DNA from: Diphasiastrum complanatum
Lineage: Eukaryota; Streptophyta; Lycopodiopsida; Lycopodiales; Lycopodiaceae
Assembly (NCBI GenBank): GCA_029204225.1
Contig: CM055099.1
Location: 41,596,131 to 41,660,130 of the forward strand
Direction: 5' to 3'
Length of the DNA stretch: 64,000 nucleotides
Position numbers and translations under genes: made by a program. Position 1 is the stretch's first letter. Each line of letters starts with the position of its first letter. This document shows positions 56,095 through 64,000 of this stretch, piece by piece. The notes under the pieces are model-generated. The model was not told the DNA's origin and did no database searches. It saw only the letters and a list, made by a program, of their open reading frames with translations.

Positions 56095-56210
56095 TCTTGT
56101 CCTTTAGCCGGTGTCCCTTGTCCCTAGGACCTTAGCCCTTAGCCCTTAGCCCTTAGCATTAGCACTTGGCCCTTAACTCTTAGTACTTAGACCTTAGCCC
56201 TAAAACAAAG
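56095..56210 (+). repeat. TTAGCCC heptamer tract
   Basis: Degenerate tandem of CCCTTAG/TTAGCCC, including three consecutive units near 56133-56155. It differs from the plant telomere repeat TTTAGGG at two positions, so it is not telomeric as such. Confidence 0.7.
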
Positions 56211-56260
56211 AAAAGTAATGGGAATGGACATGTAGAAAGGTTGCAACATTCAAGAGGGAG

Positions 56261-56935
56261 TGTTGGAAATGGTGAACTCTTGCAACCATTCCCTGGCATT
56301 TCCCGAAGGCGAAGACGAAGCGAAAACCAAATGGTCGAAGTGGTCGAAGCAGAAGTTCTTGACATCGAAGTGCAAAGTGTCTGAAGTCAAAGTTGCCGAC
56401 GTCATTGACATCAAAGTGGCCAACGAGGACTCAAAGCCAAAAGGTTGAAGTCAGCGAAGCCGAAGTACCGAAGTGCTGAAGATGAACCTCGAGCCTAAAC
56501 CAAAAGTCGGACAAGTTGAGCAGCTCGACGAGTGTGAGGGCATTGTACTATCATGCTCAGCCACAAAGCAACGTTATCAAAGGGTGGCTGAGCAATAGAT
56601 TAGCATAAAACCTCTCTTGTAATTTGATGTTAATCTAATCTCATCTATTGAGATAAATATAGGATAGATTCCGTATAAAAAAAGAGGAAGTAAAAAATAC
56701 TTCTTAAGAAGTAGATGAGAAGCAGTAAGAGGAGAAGCTATGCATGAAAGTTTGCCAACGAGCAGAACATAGCAATTTTGTAAGAGGAGTGTCAGGCCGC
56801 CAACGAGCGAGACACTAAACAACTCACTCAAAACCAAAAGCAGAATACAAAATACTTCCAATTCTTCCATCTCTGATTGTCACGTCACATCTGTCCAATT
56901 GAATGCTTCGTAGTCGTTTGTCTAGGATGCTGCAA
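56261..56935 (+). repeat. LTR candidate with iterated CGAAGT words
   Basis: TGTTGGAAATGG begins right after a purine tract (CAAGAGGGAG), as a 3' LTR does after its PPT. Many CGAAGT/GAAGTC words lie at 56300-56490, and a TATAAAAAAAG sequence near 56676. No coding part is attached and no target duplication found. The end is uncertain. Confidence 0.55.
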
Positions 56936-57136
56936 TATTCTGCAAGCCTCCCAAAAAAGCAACAATTAAATCCATGAAACTTCTATAATTTGTAACGAAT
57001 TTCTATATACCATAGGTTTAATCTAATATTCTGGAAAGCATGAATATGCTCAAGATCGAACATAGTGATACAAAACCAGTTTTTGCATAAGCAAACGGGT
57101 ATAAGGATTTGCATGGCACAAACATGCCCTAGTACC

Positions 57137-57962
57137 TGTGAGAAATTGGCAAAAATCTAGCTTGGTATTTTTTATGATAGAAGTTTGTAAGTGAATCTTA
57201 CATGTGTGGAGGATGTTCCCACGTGTGGAGAATTGTAAAGTAAATAATATTGTTTGATATAGGGGTCTCGTAGAATTTCATAGTCAAGCATTTAGGTGTA
57301 GGATGTTGATAGGGTCAAATTTGGCATAGATGGCAAATTATCCATTTCCACTTGTAATGCCACTATTGAGCCAAAATAGAGTAGGAGGCCAAACTTGTGC
57401 CAATTAGAGTGTAGACAAGTGTAATGCTTTTGTTTGATGAAGTTTAAGAGGTCCAATAGGATTTAGAGGTGGAACCATGTGTGGTCCAATAGGAATTTGA
57501 AGTGTGCTTGAATATAGTCCAATAGAATTAAGAGGTGCGTGGATCAATGGTCCGATAGGATTAAGGGGTGGCAAAGTGTGATCCAATCATAGCTAAGCAT
57601 AGTGGTAGCTCGTGGATCTACTAGTATCATTGTACTCCTCATTTGAATCTAATTGATTTGGTGATTTCATGGATTTTGTGAGTTATCGAATTTCTAGCTT
57701 TCTCTCTCTACCCGAGAGCTCATGATGTTTTTTCTCTCTCTACCCAAGGAGAGCAGCTTGTTTTCACTTAGATTATTTTTTGAATACTTCCCACACGTGT
57801 GAGTGAGAGTTGGAAGTGATTGAATGCATGTAGTAGTGTGTTTTTGCCATAGAATCAAAGATAGATCTTGAATCTCAATCTAGTCTTGATCTTGGTGCAT
57901 CTACACACCTTAGGAGATCACAAGTACATGTAGTGGACAATCCACACGTGTGAAATTCAACA
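57137..57962 (+). repeat. 5' LTR of copia P
   Basis: TGTGAGAAATTGGC to GAAATTCAACA. It contains four copies of GTCCAATAGGATTNAGAGGTG-like sequence exactly 33 bp apart (57451, 57484, 57517, 57550) and several CACACGTGTG words. Confidence 0.93.
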
Positions 57963-58719
57963 TGGTATCAGAGCCTACCTAAGGTTACCATGCATTTTGA
58001 TCCATCTAAGTGAAAATTTTTCATCAATCTTGAGCTAGAAATTGTCAAGGCCCATTTTCCTAGCTATCTTGTTCAATTTTGGATCAAAAGAGATCAAAAG
58101 GACATTGATTGGGTCTGACTTGGTACTATACGGAATCAGGTGCTCAGACACGTGTGAGGAACATCCAATTTCAGTTTGGGAGTTCTCTTTCATGTTTGAT
58201 CCAAAAATCTTGCTAGATAGCTTGTTTTGAAGCTATTTTTGTCTAGTTTCTGATGCAATCAGTTTCATTTCATTTGGTTGAGCCAATCAGAAGCTATGAG
58301 CTTTTGAAGAGGGTTAGACAGGGCACCTAGACCTGGGTGGACACATTTGGTTTGGTCAAGAGATTGCTTGGTTGATCCAAAATCACAGTTGTATGCTTAC
58401 CAATCTCATCTGTATGTGATCTAGGCACTGTTTTGAGATCTTAGCCATTTTGTTTCAAGCAATATCATTGTATTTGAGTCAAATTTGGTTTCTTAGTGTA
58501 TTTAACACGTTCTGAGAGTGTTTGATCCTAACTTTGCCCATACTCCATCATTTGATGTGAAGTAGATCTAGTTTTGGAGAGATTGAGATAGCTAGTGAGA
58601 ATCATCTCACAGTTTGTTGCAAGATCTTGCATAGGAGATGGTAGCACACCATTACTGGATCCTATAGTGAGAGAGAAGCAACATTTTTTGTTCATCACTT
58701 TTATTTATCTTCACTTTAC
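57963..58719 (+). promoter_or_regulatory. Primer-binding site and leader of copia P
   Basis: TGGTATCAGAGCC directly follows the LTR, an exact tRNA-iMet-type PBS. The leader is non-coding, shares blocks with the copia B leader (3629-4398), and ends at the ATG at 58720. Confidence 0.9.
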
Positions 58720-60312
58720 ATGACTTCAATGAATTCATACTTGTTGCAACCAAGTGAGAGATTGTCTACTTCCAATTATTCAATATGGAAGTTGAGGATG
58801 GAGTCCATCTTGATACTCCAAGATGTGATGGACATTGTACTTGGGATTGAGGAGGAGCCTCAAGTCCTTCAAGAAGTACAAGAATACAAGAAGAGAGCTA
58901 GGATGGCTCTCCACTACATTAAGATGAATGTCTCTAATGAGATATTGAGGGAGATTGGTGATTGTTCTACATCCAAGGAAGCTTGGGATTGTCTCAAGTC
59001 CATCTATGAGGCTAAGAACACCTCTAGGCTCCTCACTCTTAGAAATCAAATCTTTCAAAGTAGTCAAAAGAGTGATGAGAGTGCATCTAATTATGTTTTG
59101 AGAGTCAAGGATATTCATAGGGAGCATGCATGTATTGGTGACTCAATCAATCAAAGTGAGCTAGTCCAAGTCATCCTCAATGGCTTGAGAGATAAATATG
59201 ACAACCTTGTCCAATCCTATGCCATTAAGGAGGAGCTACCAAGTTTGGAGGCCCTTCAAAGTGTGCTTATTTTTGAAGAATCAACAGAAGAGTACAAACT
59301 CTCGAGGATGGACAAGCTATCACTCAATCATGATGATGGCAAAGTTCTATTTGCCAAGCACAAAGAGAGGAGTAAGAAGCAACACCATCACTTCTCTAAT
59401 GACAAAGCTAAAGACCAAGATGAAGAGGAGGAGGAGGATACCTCTCATGCTTCTACTTCAAATCTCAAGCAGAAGATCAAGTGCTTTTATTGTGGCAAGA
59501 AAGGCCATTATGCCACCAATTGCTTCAAGAAGAAGAATCAACTCAATCAAGCCAACATCACCAATGAGAAAGAAGACTATATTGCAAGTTATGGAGAAGG
59601 CTCTCTTATGGCATCAAGCTTCTCCTCTTCCAACTTCAACAAGGATGACTCATGGTATATTGATAGTGGAATATCTTCACATATGTGTAACTCCAAGCAC
59701 TTTTTTTCATCTATTTTGCCTTATGATGGAGTCAAGAAGACCATATACTTTGCAAGTAAGCATGAGTGCAATATTGAAGGAGTAGGGATTATTCCCTTGA
59801 AGCTTGCATCTTCTAAAGATCTCTTTCTCAACAATGTTCTTTTTGTCCCAAAGCTTACAAAGAACATCTTAAGTGTTGGCCAACTTCTTGATAGTGGCTT
59901 TGATGTCAATTTCAATATTGACAATTGTGTGATTAAGAAGTATGGTGAGATCTTTGCATATGGATCAAGATTTGAAGGCATCTACAAATTGGATCCAAGT
60001 GAGAGTGCAAACTCTCTTGATGTTTCTTATATGTCCAATATTTCAAAGGAGGATGATCACACAAGATGCACATATCTTCTCTCTTCAAGTATTATGGTGT
60101 ATGATTATTCCTTATTATTCAAAGCATATGTTGAGAAGAAATTCTCATTGAAGATCAAAGCTTTGAGGAGTATTGGAGCTCTTGAAGGAATAGCACCATA
60201 TGAAGTTTTATTCAAGATGAAGCCTAAGGTTGATCACCTTAGTGAACTTGGTAGTGCTTGCTTTGCACCTATTCCCTTGGAAACAAGAAGGAAGGATGAT
60301 CCAAGCTCATGA
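58720..60312 (+). CDS. gag-pol: Copia P gag-protease-partial integrase ORF
   Basis: 530 residues, open throughout. Residues 1-210 are UBN2-type gag (NYSIWKLRMESILIL, then SELVQVILNGLRD). A charged linker leads to a zinc knuckle near 257-270 (CFYCGKKGHYATNC, complete CCHC). The protease follows near 315 with WYIDSGISSHMC, where DSGA is DSGI. The pre-integrase part has LFVPKLTKNILSVGQLLDSG. After YKLDPSES the integrase is reduced to short pieces (LLFKAYVEKKFSLKIKALR, then APYEVLFKMKP) lacking both catalytic Asp residues and the Glu. Start at 58720: first ATG after the leader, aligned with the copia B gag start. Gag could still form particles. Confidence 0.9.
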   Translation: MTSMNSYLLQPSERLSTSNYSIWKLRMESILILQDVMDIVLGIEEEPQVLQEVQEYKKRARMALHYIKMNVSNEILREIGDCSTSKEAWDCLKSIYEAKNTSRLLTLRNQIFQSSQKSDESASNYVLRVKDIHREHACIGDSINQSELVQVILNGLRDKYDNLVQSYAIKEELPSLEALQSVLIFEESTEEYKLSRMDKLSLNHDDGKVLFAKHKERSKKQHHHFSNDKAKDQDEEEEEDTSHASTSNLKQKIKCFYCGKKGHYATNCFKKKNQLNQANITNEKEDYIASYGEGSLMASSFSSSNFNKDDSWYIDSGISSHMCNSKHFFSSILPYDGVKKTIYFASKHECNIEGVGIIPLKLASSKDLFLNNVLFVPKLTKNILSVGQLLDSGFDVNFNIDNCVIKKYGEIFAYGSRFEGIYKLDPSESANSLDVSYMSNISKEDDHTRCTYLLSSSIMVYDYSLLFKAYVEKKFSLKIKALRSIGALEGIAPYEVLFKMKPKVDHLSELGSACFAPIPLETRRKDDPSS

Positions 60313-61112
60313 TTGGATACTCATCCATCAAGGAGGCCTTTAGTGTCTTTACACTCTCTATTTCAAAAGTGATTGTGAATAGAGATGTCACATTGCATGA
60401 AAATTCAATCTTGGAAGTGGCCAAAATCAAGGCTTCTCAAGAAGCATCACAAGTTGTCTTTTTTGAAGCTATTCAAGTTATGATGGGGCCGATGTGTGAG
60501 GAGGAGTTTCTTCTTCATATGATTTCAAGAATATCTTCAAGATGCATGGCCGAGTCTTTATGGCTCACCTTACATGGCAAAGAGGGGCATCTTTCATGCT
60601 GTATCTACTACAACACATTCATATATGCTTCTCTTCCTTTGCTTGAAATGCTATCTTGCTTGATTGAATTTTTTGGATCTCAAAGTTCAAGAAAAGCTAT
60701 ACTAGTTTTGTATGATGCTTATGGTATGGACATGTTTCTTGTCATTATTGACTTAGATGTGTTTCCAATACTTTTTGAAAGCAAGATATTGCATTGTCAA
60801 AAGTATGCTCTTGGTTCTAGTAAGAACAAGATTGAGCTTGGTACTCACTTTTTTGAAAATCATGTTTTCACATGTTTTGAGGCAAATTGTAAACTCCTCT
60901 TGAGATTAAGTGAAGCATCCAAAGTGGACACTTACATCCTTGAGAGAGTAACAAGCCTAAAAAAGATCAAGGTAGTCTTTGATATCAAGATTAGATCCAT
61001 CATGGATATAGTTCATTGTATGTGGACTAGTCAAGCTAGAAAGCATAATCTTGATAATCATCATTGTTTCACATCTTATGATCTTGATCTCCATGATCCT
61101 TATGAGGCTTAG
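60309..61112 (+). CDS. Copia P second ORF in place of RT
   Basis: 267 residues, overlapping the first ORF by four bases (ATGA), a -1 type arrangement. Residues 1-60 continue the integrase C-terminus (MIGYSSIKEAF, VIVNRDVTLHEN) and a stretch alignable with copia B (MMGPMCEEE against EMGPRIEQE). The remaining 190 residues (from about 60540) have no RT or RNase H motif (no DVxxAFLNG, no YVDD). They read like ordinary soluble protein with hydrophobic blocks (MDMFLVIIDLDVFPILFE) and a lysine-rich end. I do not recognise it. It could be captured host sequence or shifted relics of another element. Confidence 0.6.
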   Translation: MIGYSSIKEAFSVFTLSISKVIVNRDVTLHENSILEVAKIKASQEASQVVFFEAIQVMMGPMCEEEFLLHMISRISSRCMAESLWLTLHGKEGHLSCCIYYNTFIYASLPLLEMLSCLIEFFGSQSSRKAILVLYDAYGMDMFLVIIDLDVFPILFESKILHCQKYALGSSKNKIELGTHFFENHVFTCFEANCKLLLRLSEASKVDTYILERVTSLKKIKVVFDIKIRSIMDIVHCMWTSQARKHNLDNHHCFTSYDLDLHDPYEA

Positions 61113-61409
61113 AAGCCTCAGATTTCTCTATTTATGGTGCATCCATCATGCAAGTGGAACTTTCAAAGCAAAGATCATCATCAAGCATGGAAGAAGCCCA
61201 TGATCATAGTGGCATATTGGTGGAGCACTCTTCAAAGGCATTGGCAAGAGATCTCTACCAAAGAGATCTTATCATGGATATGGTGAGGGTGCTGCTATGA
61301 TGGATCCCTTGGATGATCTTCACTTCTTATGCATACCAAAGGATCCACTCAAAAATATTTACAAACTTCTCAAGTGATCTAGTACCTTTCCAAGCTATTT
61401 TTTGAGGAG
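61113..61409 (+). other. Copia P 3' untranslated region and PPT
   Basis: About 300 bp without an ORF. It ends in TTTTTTGAGGAG, a short polypurine tract preceded by T, directly before the 3' LTR. Confidence 0.65.
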
Positions 61410-62235
61410 TGTGAGAAATTGGCAAAAATCTAGCTTGGTATTTTTTTATGATAGAAGTTTGTAAGTGAATCTCACATGTGTGGAGGATGTTCCCACGTGT
61501 GGAGAATTGTAAAGTAAATAAAAATGTCTGATATAGGGGTCTCATAGAATTTCATAGTCAAGCATTTAGGTGTAGGATGTTGATAGGGTCAAATTTGGCA
61601 TAGATGGCAAATTATCCATTTCCACTTGTAATGCCACTATTGAGCCAAAATAGATTAGGAGGCCAAACTTGTGCCAATTAGAGTGTAGACAAGTGTAATG
61701 CTTTTGTTTGATGAAGTTTAAGAGGTCCAATAGGATTTAGAGGTGGAACCATATGTGGTCCAATAGGAATTTGAGGTGTGCTTGAATATAGTCCAATAGA
61801 ATTAAGAGGTGCATGGATCAATGGTCCAATAGGATTAAGGGGTGGCAAAGTGTGATCCAATCATAGTTAAGCATAGTGGTAGCTCGTGGATCTACTAGTA
61901 TCATTGTACTCCTCATTTGGATCTAATTGATTTGGTGATTTCATGGATTTTGTGAGTTATTGAATTTCTAGCTTTCTCTCTCTACCCGAGAGCTCATGAT
62001 GTTTTTCTCTCTCTACCTGAGGAGAGCAGCTTGTTTTTACTTAGATTATTTTTTGAATACTTCCCACACGCGTGAGTGAGATTTGGAAGTGATTGAATGC
62101 ATGTAGTAGTGTGTTTTTGCCATAGAATCAAAGATAGATCTTGAATCTCAATCTAGTCTTGATCTTGGTGCATCTACACACCTTAGGAGATCACAAGTAC
62201 ATGTAGTGGACAATCCACACGTGTGAAATTCAACA
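61410..62235 (+). repeat. 3' LTR of copia P
   Basis: Same length as the 5' LTR (826 bp), about 20 differences by eye, mostly single substitutions. The 33-bp units are at 61725, 61758, 61791 and 61824. Confidence 0.93.
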
Positions 62236-62240
62236 GTACC

Positions 62241-63383
62241 TACGTATTCACACTATTCAACCATGGTAATAATAAACTCTACCCACATAGGTGTTACATT
62301 AGGCTTCTGGTGAGATGCTATTGGAAAGCATGGATATGCTTAGGAGTGTGGACAATAGTGCATCACTTGTCATCTTGAACAAGGCTCACATGGGTTAGAA
62401 CGACATGGATTTTTCCTAGCACCAGGACATGTGTCCACATAAGGCCTTTTAGCTAGTTGAAATATACATGATTTAAAACCTTTCATACATTACTTACTTA
62501 AAATACAACATAAAATGATATGGATCAACTGCCCACAAACTGATCAGCATGGCATAAGCCATGATACGGTAATATTAGGGCTTTGGCCTATCGCTAAATA
62601 ACTTTATTTGTTTGGGCAATGCTATTCATGTTGTTAATAGCATAACTTCTTTTAGACATGGATAACAATTGACGCTTAGATGTGACAACTATCTTCCCCA
62701 CTATACTAACTCGTGTGGTTTTGTATTGTGGAATGGTGGCAGATATCAGCTGGACGTCTTGAAAGTGGTTATGGTTTATGGTATTTTTTGAGTACTGTAT
62801 TTACTTTTCAGCTTTATGTAACCTTGTTGAAATATGAATAAAGGCTTCAAAGGGTCCAATCTTGTCATTTCAAGAGGAACTATGTGATGTTTTGTAGTCT
62901 CTCTCATGGATAGTACCTAGCTTTAACCCACTACACATTGTCGGTATTCAAGCCTTTCCAAACTGAGCTAGGCTTACCTTAAGGCCTCCCCAACTCCCAA
63001 TGATCTAACCACAGCGTCTATAGTCATAGTTAAAAACTGTTAACAGCTCGCAGTATAACTTGACTAAATTCAAAAATATTCCCTCCATTGCTTAAGAAAA
63101 GGGCAATATTTTCACTAAATCTAGAATATGACCGCCATCCCCAAATTCGAATCAGGAAAAATTGCAAATTGTTTACATATGCATTCCTTCCACGAGAATA
63201 AAAATATGAGTGCCAATTTCCTATTGGAATGAAAAAATGAGTGGCATTTCCAAATTTGAATCAAACATACAAGCTTGGAGATTGGATTGATTGTACATAG
63301 TATATAATATAATCAAAGATGAGTATTTTGTTTTGCTTCATAGAATCTGGTCATAGTACTTTGATGCAACTGATTACTCTACA
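62241..63383. other. Flanking DNA without recognisable feature
   Basis: No LTR, ORF or repeat tract stands out. Text near 62320-62360 (TTGGAAAGCATGGATATGCT) resembles 57035-57060 on the other side of copia P (TGGAAAGCATGAATATGCTC), hinting that P inserted in or beside an older duplicated sequence. Confidence 0.5.
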
Positions 63384-63935
63384 TTGATGATGACATTGTA
63401 TCATCTACATGTGGATATCCCTATTGATTTGGTACCTTTGCAGAGAAGAGGAGGCAAAGGAGTTCAAATATCTGCTGAGGATCGTTCTCATTACAGGGTA
63501 GAAGAAAAAAAAAACTTGGATTTGTGGATAGATGGAACATTATATCCACAAGATCCAAGCACTTTGACACATCCCACATTCTCTTCAATAACTCATTTAG
63601 TTACATGGATATGCAATGGGCATAGTGGATTACTAGGATATTGTGAAAGATTGCAGAACCATGGAAAACAACTTTATATGAATAAAGTTCACTTTTTAGA
63701 AGGTGAGTTAATTCGGATATCCTCTTATTGTCAGAATAGAGATTGTCATCTCCAAAAGACGTTAGAAAAAAATGAACAACTTAGAAAAAATAATGAATCA
63801 TTACAGAAGACAACAATCAATATCAAATCAGAACTAGAGCAAATGCAATCAGCCTTACAGTCTATTTGTATTGAAAACTTACAATTATTGAAGGATGTGG
63901 ATTTGGCAAAGAAGAAGGCTGAAAGTAAGAAGTGA
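63384..63935 (+). CDS. Hypothetical protein with C-terminal coiled coil
   Basis: 183 residues from the first ATG (an in-frame TGA lies immediately upstream). The first 100 residues contain DRSHYRVEEKKNLDLWIDG and a tryptophan/histidine-containing middle (LVTWICNGHSG). From about residue 110 to the end, heptad-like Leu/Ile/Asn/Lys/Glu spacing (LEKNEQLRKNNESLQK, then IENLQLLKDVDLAKKK) predicts a coiled coil. No retroelement motif. It may be an exon or remnant of a host gene continuing beyond the window, or a gag-like extra protein. Confidence 0.4.
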   Translation: MMMTLYHLHVDIPIDLVPLQRRGGKGVQISAEDRSHYRVEEKKNLDLWIDGTLYPQDPSTLTHPTFSSITHLVTWICNGHSGLLGYCERLQNHGKQLYMNKVHFLEGELIRISSYCQNRDCHLQKTLEKNEQLRKNNESLQKTTINIKSELEQMQSALQSICIENLQLLKDVDLAKKKAESKK

Positions 63936-64000
63936 AAGCGACAAAGTTGCAAGGATATTCAAACGCTTTCAAAAGGAGGTTATTGAAATAGAAGGATCCG

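Larger units (their letters stand above)
57137..62235 (+). mobile_element. Copia P: complete, RT-less LTR element
   Basis: Two 826-bp LTRs, target duplication GTACC at 57132-57136 and 62236-62240, intact PBS, gag-protease ORF and PPT (TTTTTTGAGGAG before 61410). The LTRs differ by about 20 positions by eye, far fewer than any other pair here, so it is the most recent insertion visible. Integrase is mostly deleted and RT/RNase H are absent. Related in gag and leader to copia B. Confidence 0.92.

Noticed and set aside
56261-56935. Solo LTR with target duplication at 56261
   Set aside because: A PPT precedes it but I could not find a matching 5-bp repeat or a firm end, so it is left as an LTR candidate only.
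57404-57586. Minus-strand ORF with PLNPIGPL repeats, also at 61678-61860
   Set aside because: It is the complement of the 33-bp repeat units inside both LTRs of copia P; the repetition follows from DNA units, not from a protein.

Overview
This window looks like repeat-filled nuclear DNA of a land plant with a large, AT-rich genome. The evidence is plant-type Ty1/copia polyproteins, Ty3/gypsy elements with plant-style gag/pol, primer-binding sites matching initiator-Met and Asp tRNAs, TATA boxes inside LTRs, a MITE, and almost no host genes. I cannot tell the species from sequence alone. No rRNA, tRNA gene, CRISPR array or prokaryotic operon is visible. Nearly every coding region is broken by stops, frameshifts and deletions, so most entries are called pseudogenes.

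Layout, left to right. (1) 1-17296 is a nest. Copia element A is split by copia element B (2830-16071, target duplication AGAAG). B is itself interrupted by a solo LTR (4452-5283, CCTCC), a MITE-like inverted-repeat element (7804-8179) and, in its 3' LTR, gypsy element D on the minus strand (8700-15455, GTCAA). (2) 17297-22370 holds the 3' LTR of A, a minus-strand relic of the same family with a plus-strand LTR inside it, a tandem duplication, and copia C (RT/RNase H only). (3) 22390-37225 is an imperfect palindrome of about 14 kb centred near 29992. Its outer arms are copia F (plus) and copia E (minus); its inner arms are about 3.1-3.4 kb of unrecognised sequence on each side. (4) 37225-48127 holds an LTR fragment, a copia H integrase, and gypsy L, whose 5' LTR is split by gypsy K (38952-46936, minus, AAGCA) and by a 353-bp solo LTR (47065-47417, ATTCT). 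K carries an antisense ORF and an extra sense ORF. (5) 48128-52180 holds copia fragments M (minus) and N (plus). (6) 52230-55416 is a broken minus-strand gene that I read as DUF7869-like, containing a solo LTR (ATTAT) and a locally inverted segment. (7) 57137-62235 is copia P, the youngest-looking element. It has two 826-bp LTRs about 98% alike by eye, target duplication GTACC and an intact PBS, but no reverse transcriptase; an unrecognised coding stretch occupies that place. (8) 63384-63935 is an isolated ORF with a coiled-coil tail that may be a host gene.

Functionally the window is a record of insertion, deletion and inversion. No element here encodes a full autonomous set of proteins. Gypsy D lost protease and part of RT, gypsy K lost RT, copia B lost RNase H, and P lost RT/RNase H. 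The most unusual observations are the 14-kb palindrome, the RT-less P element, the antisense ORF of K, the short motifs iterated in LTRs and leaders, and the inversion inside the DUF7869-like gene.
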